Assembly: GCA_044226045.1 (NCBI GenBank)
Contig: JBGAHR010000008.1
Span: forward strand, 53,868 to 117,867
DNA length: 64,000 nt
Origin: Endoryza sp044226045
Lineage (GTDB): Bacteria > Bacteroidota > Bacteroidia > Chitinophagales > Chitinophagaceae
Direction: 5' to 3'
Shown: one piece after another, positions 59,866 to 64,000 of the stretch
Layout: every line of letters starts with the position of its first letter
How positions within the stretch are numbered: the first letter of the stretch is position 1
Position numbers and translations under genes: made by a program
Notes under the pieces: model-generated
Database searches by the model: none
Told to the model about the DNA's origin: nothing
Seen by the model: the letters and a program-made list of their open reading frames with translations, nothing else

Positions 59866-60672
59866 ATGTCCCGGCCTTACCATCTTGTGCAAATGATTTT
59901 TCGATACCTCCGGTTTCGCGGACAGGCGCATCATTCGAAAGGTCATGGTGTGCATTCTCCTTTTGTTTTTGATTTTATCACGGATGTGATGAATGACCGG
60001 GGGCAGTATTATTATTACGGCGCCATTGAAGGCTTAAGGGAAAGTCTGCTGCGTCGTCGGGAAAAAATTGAAGTGGAGGATATGGGAGCCGGCTCGGCCA
60101 CCAGGGCCGGTCGTCAACGAAGAATTGGTGAAATTGCCCGGAATGCTGCCAAACCTGCCAGGATCGGTCAGTTGCTGTTCAGAATCGCCAACTATTATCA
60201 ACCCCGGAACATCCTTGAACTGGGTACTTCGCTGGGATTGAGTACAGCTTACCTGGCTGCCGGTAATTTGAATGCTTCCGTGGTTTCCATTGAAGGCTCA
60301 CCTGCTATTGCGGCGATTGCCCGGGAAAACTTCAGGGCACTCGGTCTTCCGCATATCCGGGTGGAAGAAGGCAATTTTGATCGGGTATTGCCCGACTTGT
60401 TAAAGAGAAATGCTTCTCCCGATCTGGTCTTTGTTGATGGCAATCATCGCCTGGAACCCACGCTCGCTTATTTTGAACAACTGCTCAGTTGCATGAGCCC
60501 CGAATCCATCATCATCTTCGATGATATTCACTGGAGCCCGGATATGGAATTGGCCTGGCAAAAAATTTCCGCTGATAACCGGGTAATGCTTTCCATTGAT
60601 CTGTTTTTCATCGGGCTGGTTTTTATCAATCCCGCCTTCAAAGTAAAGCAGCATTTCCGCATCCGATTTTAA
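59866..60672 (+). CDS. Class I SAM-dependent O-methyltransferase-like protein
   Basis: A 268-residue methyltransferase. NILELGTSLGLSTAYLAAG is the SAM-binding motif I, VVSIEGSPAIAAIARENF is the acidic loop II, and DLVFVDGNHRLEPTLAYFEQ and IIIFDDIHWSPDMELAW carry the metal-type catalytic Asp of the catechol-O-methyltransferase subfamily. A ~90-residue N-terminal extension (GHGVHSPFVFDFITDVMNDR) is not typical. The substrate is unknown. It lies directly after folA and may share its transcript. Confidence 0.8.
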   Translation: MSRPYHLVQMIFRYLRFRGQAHHSKGHGVHSPFVFDFITDVMNDRGQYYYYGAIEGLRESLLRRREKIEVEDMGAGSATRAGRQRRIGEIARNAAKPARIGQLLFRIANYYQPRNILELGTSLGLSTAYLAAGNLNASVVSIEGSPAIAAIARENFRALGLPHIRVEEGNFDRVLPDLLKRNASPDLVFVDGNHRLEPTLAYFEQLLSCMSPESIIIFDDIHWSPDMELAWQKISADNRVMLSIDLFFIGLVFINPAFKVKQHFRIRF

Positions 60673-60815
60673 AAATCGCTACCTTCACCCGCCGGAACAA
60701 AATGCTGATTTCCTTCTCTGGAATTTAGTGTTTATCTTGAAAACCCATGTGTGCCGGCAATTGTGCGATCCGCCTCGGTATCCTGTTTATTCATCCAATG
60801 CACCTGTAATTTCTT

Positions 60816-61922
60816 ATGACGATTGGAGTATTGAAAGAACCAAGTTTTGAATCCAGAGTATCGCTGCTTCCGGAAGCAGTGGCAGCATTAGTCAAAAAAT
60901 CGGTAAATGTGGTGGTGGAACGAAACGCCGGTGAAAAGGCCTTTAGTTCCGATGCCGACTATGCGCAGGCAGGCGCCACGATCGCCGATGCCGAAACGGT
61001 CATTCAGCAATCAGATATCATACTGAGCATACAGATTCCGGTGCAGTCAATTCCCGGCGGTAAAATTGTGCTGGGCGTTTTTCAGCCTTTGTTCAATGCC
61101 GAAACCATGAAGAAATGGGCGGCTTCTTCCCTGACCAGTTTCAGCCTGGATATGTTACCGCGAACAACCCGCGCGCAAAGCATGGATGTACTCAGCAGCC
61201 AGGCCAATATTGCCGGATACAAGGCCGTGTTGTTGGCTGCCGGTTTGTACAGTCGATATTTCCCCATGTTTATGACTGCTGCGGGAAGTATTGCTCCCGC
61301 CAAATTGCTGATACTGGGCGCCGGTGTGGCCGGCTTGCAGGCTGTTGCCACGGCCCGCAGACTAGGGGCTGTTGTAGAAGTATTTGATACCCGCCCTGCG
61401 GTTAAAGAAGAAGTGATGAGTCTTGGCGCCAAGTTCGTGGAAGTGGAGGGAGCCGCAGATGCATCCAAAGCAGGCGGCTATGCCGTTGAGCAAAGCCAGG
61501 AGTTTCAGCAAAGACAAAAGGCCAGGATTGCGGAAAGCATTGCCAAAGCCGATATCGTTATTACCACTGCTCAGATTCCGGGTAAGAAAGCCCCGATTCT
61601 GATCACGCAGAGCATGATTGAATCGATGCGCAAAGGAAGTGTCATCATCGATATTGCAGCGGCTACCGGAGGCAATACCGAGCTCACCCGTAACAATGAA
61701 ACTGTTCTTCACAACGGCGTATCTATTGTTGGTAATTCGGCGCTTCCTTCCTCCATGCCCGCTGATGCCAGCAAATTGTATGGCAAGAACGTGTTGAACT
61801 TTTTACAACTGGTGATCGATAAAGAAGGAAAGCTGAACCTGAACTGGGAAGACGACCTGGTAAAAGGCGCCTGCATCACGCACGAAGGGAAAATTGTAAA
61901 TGAAAGAGTGCAGCAGCTCTGA
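60816..61922 (+). CDS. pntAA: NAD(P) transhydrogenase alpha-1 subunit (NAD-binding domain I)
   Basis: A 368-residue soluble domain I of proton-translocating transhydrogenase. GVLKEPSFESRVSLLPEAV and the Rossmann LILGAGVAGLQAVATARRLG identify it, with an NAD site around VEVFDTRPAVKEEV. The complex uses the proton gradient to reduce NADP+ with NADH. Here alpha is split into two polypeptides, as in Rhodospirillum-type and many Bacteroidota enzymes. It is the first gene of pntAA-pntAB-pntB. Confidence 0.93.
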   Translation: MTIGVLKEPSFESRVSLLPEAVAALVKKSVNVVVERNAGEKAFSSDADYAQAGATIADAETVIQQSDIILSIQIPVQSIPGGKIVLGVFQPLFNAETMKKWAASSLTSFSLDMLPRTTRAQSMDVLSSQANIAGYKAVLLAAGLYSRYFPMFMTAAGSIAPAKLLILGAGVAGLQAVATARRLGAVVEVFDTRPAVKEEVMSLGAKFVEVEGAADASKAGGYAVEQSQEFQQRQKARIAESIAKADIVITTAQIPGKKAPILITQSMIESMRKGSVIIDIAAATGGNTELTRNNETVLHNGVSIVGNSALPSSMPADASKLYGKNVLNFLQLVIDKEGKLNLNWEDDLVKGACITHEGKIVNERVQQL

Positions 61923-61949
61923 AAATATTGATTTTAAAAGAACCTGTTT

Positions 61950-62258
61950 ATGGAAAATATTCTGAACTGGATTACGCAACATCAGCAAATGATCTATATC
62001 GTCATACTCATGGTTTTTGTGGGTATTGAAGTGATTGGCCGGGTGCCGAGCGTACTTCACACCCCATTGATGAGTGGCGCCAACGCCATTCATGGAGTGG
62101 TGATCATCGGGGCGATCATCGTGATGGGGAAAGCGGAATCCGATAATATCCTTGCTTTGGTTCTTGGATTCCTGGCAGTGATCCTGGGAACACTCAATGT
62201 GGTGGGAGGTTTTGTGGTAACTGATCGAATGCTGGAAATGTTCAAAAAGAAAAAGTAG
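61950..62258 (+). CDS. pntAB: NAD(P) transhydrogenase alpha-2 subunit (membrane domain)
   Basis: A 102-residue membrane protein with three to four hydrophobic helices (MIYIVILMVFVGIEVIGRVP, GVVIIGAIIVMGK, ILALVLGFLAVILGTLNVV). RVPSVLHTPLMSGANAIHGV is conserved in the family. It forms part of the proton channel with PntB. 27 bp after pntAA. Confidence 0.93.
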   Translation: MENILNWITQHQQMIYIVILMVFVGIEVIGRVPSVLHTPLMSGANAIHGVVIIGAIIVMGKAESDNILALVLGFLAVILGTLNVVGGFVVTDRMLEMFKKKK

Positions 62259-62316
62259 AACAGCGATTTAGACAGCGGTACATCAACCGCTATTCATGAT
62301 TCAAGATTGTACGACC

Positions 62317-63849
62317 ATGATTCAATTTGATATTCTTACTATTTGTTATCTGATCGGCTCAGTCACCTTTATACTGGGATTGAAAATGTTGTCGAACCCG
62401 GCGTCTGCGAGAAAAGGAAACCTGGTGGCCGCTGCCGGTATGACAATTGCCATTCTGGGAACTATTTTTCTTTATACTGATGAAGACGGAAAAAAGCTCG
62501 GCAACTATCCCTGGATATTTGGCGGGCTGATCATTGGCGCTGTGATAGGAACCTTAGCCGCCAAAAGAGTGAAGATGACTGCCATGCCCGAAATGGTAAG
62601 TATGTTCAATGGAATGGGGGGCGCCTGTGCGGCCCTGATCTCTATTGTGGAATTCAATCATTTTGTTCACAAGCCGATTCTCAATTCGGGATTTACCCTT
62701 CTTCCGGCCCTGTCTGTCGGCGGAAAAGTAGGCGTTGATGATTTTTCTGTAGCGCATGGACAACTGCTGATCATTTTGCTTGGGCTGATCATTGGTACGG
62801 TATCCTTTGCCGGTAGTATGATTGCATGGGGTAAACTGAATGGCCGAATCAAGGATTTTTCTTTTAAAGGACAACATATCGTAAACCTCGGGTTACTGGG
62901 TTTTATACTCGGACTGATGACGGTTCTGCTGGTGAAGATCAATAGCGGATTTGAAATTCAGTTCAGTACCTCCCCTGTTGATGTTCATCTGGAAGCAAAG
63001 GGTTGGGTGATGGGCCTTTTTTATGGAATACTGGCTTTGTCGTTTTTATACGGTGTCATGTTTGTAATGCCCATCGGTGGAGCCGATATGCCCGTTGTTA
63101 TTTCCCTGCTCAACTCTTTTACCGGGGTGGCCGCGGCCTGTGGCGGCTTCCTGTACGACAATAAAGTGATGCTTACGGGCGGTATTCTGGTCGGTGCGGC
63201 CGGAACCCTGCTCACCATCCTGATGTGCAAGGCCATGAATCGTTCGCTCAAAAACGTATTGATTGGAGCGTTCGGCGGTAGCGCTGCCGGAGGCCAGGCC
63301 GGAAGCAAGGAACAGGGACAATACAAAGAAATTTCCCTGAGCGATGCCGCGGTGGTGATGAGCTATGCACACAAGGTGATGATTGTTCCCGGTTATGGAT
63401 TGGCGGTAGCCCAGGCCCAGCATATTTGTCACGAACTGGAGAACCTGCTCAGCGAAAAAGGGGTGGAAGTCAAATATGCCATTCACCCAGTGGCTGGTCG
63501 AATGCCTGGTCACATGAACGTACTGCTGGCAGAAGCCGATGTGAGCTATGATAAACTGCTGGAAATGGAACAGGCGAATGATGAGTTCAAATCTACCGAT
63601 GTGGTATTGATACTCGGCGCCAATGACGTAGTGAACCCGGCTGCCAAAACAGATCCCTCTTCCCCGATATATGGAATGCCCATTCTGGATGTTGAACTGG
63701 CAAAGAACGTAATCGTCAACAAAAGAAGTATGAAACCGGGATACGCAGGTATCGAGAATGATTTGTTCTTCCGACCCAAAACTTCCATGCTGTTCGGTGA
63801 TGCCAAGAAAGTATTGCAGGATCTCGTGGCAGAAATTAAATCGATCTGA
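62317..63849 (+). CDS. pntB: NAD(P) transhydrogenase beta subunit (membrane domain and NADP domain III)
   Basis: A ~510-residue protein (start at the ATG at 62317; an ATG seven codons earlier at 62296 is possible). About nine N-terminal membrane helices (LTICYLIGSVTFILGLKML, IAILGTIFLYT, IFGGLIIGAVIGTLAAKRVK...) and the conserved FNGMGGACAALISIVEF form the channel. The C-terminal NADP domain has VPGYGLAVAQAQHICHELEN and VKYAIHPVAGRMPGHMNVLL. Last gene of the set. Confidence 0.94.
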   Translation: MIQFDILTICYLIGSVTFILGLKMLSNPASARKGNLVAAAGMTIAILGTIFLYTDEDGKKLGNYPWIFGGLIIGAVIGTLAAKRVKMTAMPEMVSMFNGMGGACAALISIVEFNHFVHKPILNSGFTLLPALSVGGKVGVDDFSVAHGQLLIILLGLIIGTVSFAGSMIAWGKLNGRIKDFSFKGQHIVNLGLLGFILGLMTVLLVKINSGFEIQFSTSPVDVHLEAKGWVMGLFYGILALSFLYGVMFVMPIGGADMPVVISLLNSFTGVAAACGGFLYDNKVMLTGGILVGAAGTLLTILMCKAMNRSLKNVLIGAFGGSAAGGQAGSKEQGQYKEISLSDAAVVMSYAHKVMIVPGYGLAVAQAQHICHELENLLSEKGVEVKYAIHPVAGRMPGHMNVLLAEADVSYDKLLEMEQANDEFKSTDVVLILGANDVVNPAAKTDPSSPIYGMPILDVELAKNVIVNKRSMKPGYAGIENDLFFRPKTSMLFGDAKKVLQDLVAEIKSI

Positions 63850-63852
63850 TAG

Positions 63853-64000
63853 AGTTGTGGTTGGCGGTTGGCGGTTTACAGTTTGCGGTTGGCGGTTTGC
63901 GGTTTGCGGTTAAGTCAAAAGTCAAAATCATTTTAAGCCTTGTAAATTACAGAAAACTTTAGAAGACTTCTGAATCTTCGGATAAACCGCAAACTGCAAA
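63853..64000 (+). repeat. Short-word arrays at the window end
   Basis: After pntB: GGTTGGCGGTTGGCGGTTTA and GGTTTGCGGTTTGCGGTT words (63856-63912), then AGTCAAAAGTCAAAA, an AT-rich stretch, and the complement ACCGCAAACTGCAAA up to the last base. No gene is visible. Confidence 0.8.

Overview
The window looks like a chromosomal segment of a Bacteroidota bacterium, most likely a member of the Chitinophagaceae or a close relative. The grounds are promoter-like TAnnTTTG boxes (twice with a TTG/TTTG box 19 nt upstream), starts without clear Shine-Dalgarno sequences, a huge surface protein ending in a type IX secretion C-terminal domain, a split-alpha proton-translocating transhydrogenase, lipobox and SMP-30-like lipoproteins, and a zinc-free S14. 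The family placement is inference. No tool was run.

Layout. 1-5.8 kb: end of a TPR protein, a phosphosulfolactate synthase/aroE pair, and a minus-strand block (thioesterase, putative anti-sigma, ECF sigma, rdgB, hypothetical). 6-11 kb: ilvE and a 1223-residue secreted repeat protein. 11.2-31.2 kb: the translation core. It contains rpsL-rpsG, fusA, two unrelated genes (DPP-IV-type peptidase and a lipoprotein), rpsJ alone between tandem promoters and a terminator, a hairpin-rich 29-bp tandem repeat, then rplC through secY in canonical order and map. No tuf, adk, infA or alpha-operon genes are seen.

31.2-45.9 kb: acyltransferase and flavoprotein with interlocked divergent starts, a two-domain VOC protein, a one-piece sensor kinase with a decayed ATPase domain, rpsA, and a cluster of an intact transglutaminase-like protein, a degenerate paralogue and a small outer-membrane barrel. 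45.9-54.3 kb: a HAD phosphatase, acyltransferase, surface protein, thioesterase, enolase-superfamily epimerase and proline dehydrogenase, interspersed with low-complexity DNA. The purine-rich (GGAAAC/GAGCGG) repeat also lies in frame inside a coiled-coil membrane protein. 54.4-64 kb: a duplicated-domain secreted protein, a gluconolactonase-like lipoprotein, tRNA-Val(GAC), a frameshifted LTA-synthase-like sulfatase, thyA-folA-methyltransferase, and pntAA-pntAB-pntB.

Most genes are housekeeping. The unusual material is the fragmented ribosomal superoperon, recurring short-word repeat arrays between genes (one coding), the active/inactive transglutaminase pair, the pseudokinase-like sensor, and a sigma factor whose conserved N-terminus lies upstream of its first ATG. 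I found no CRISPR, phage, transposase or defence island.
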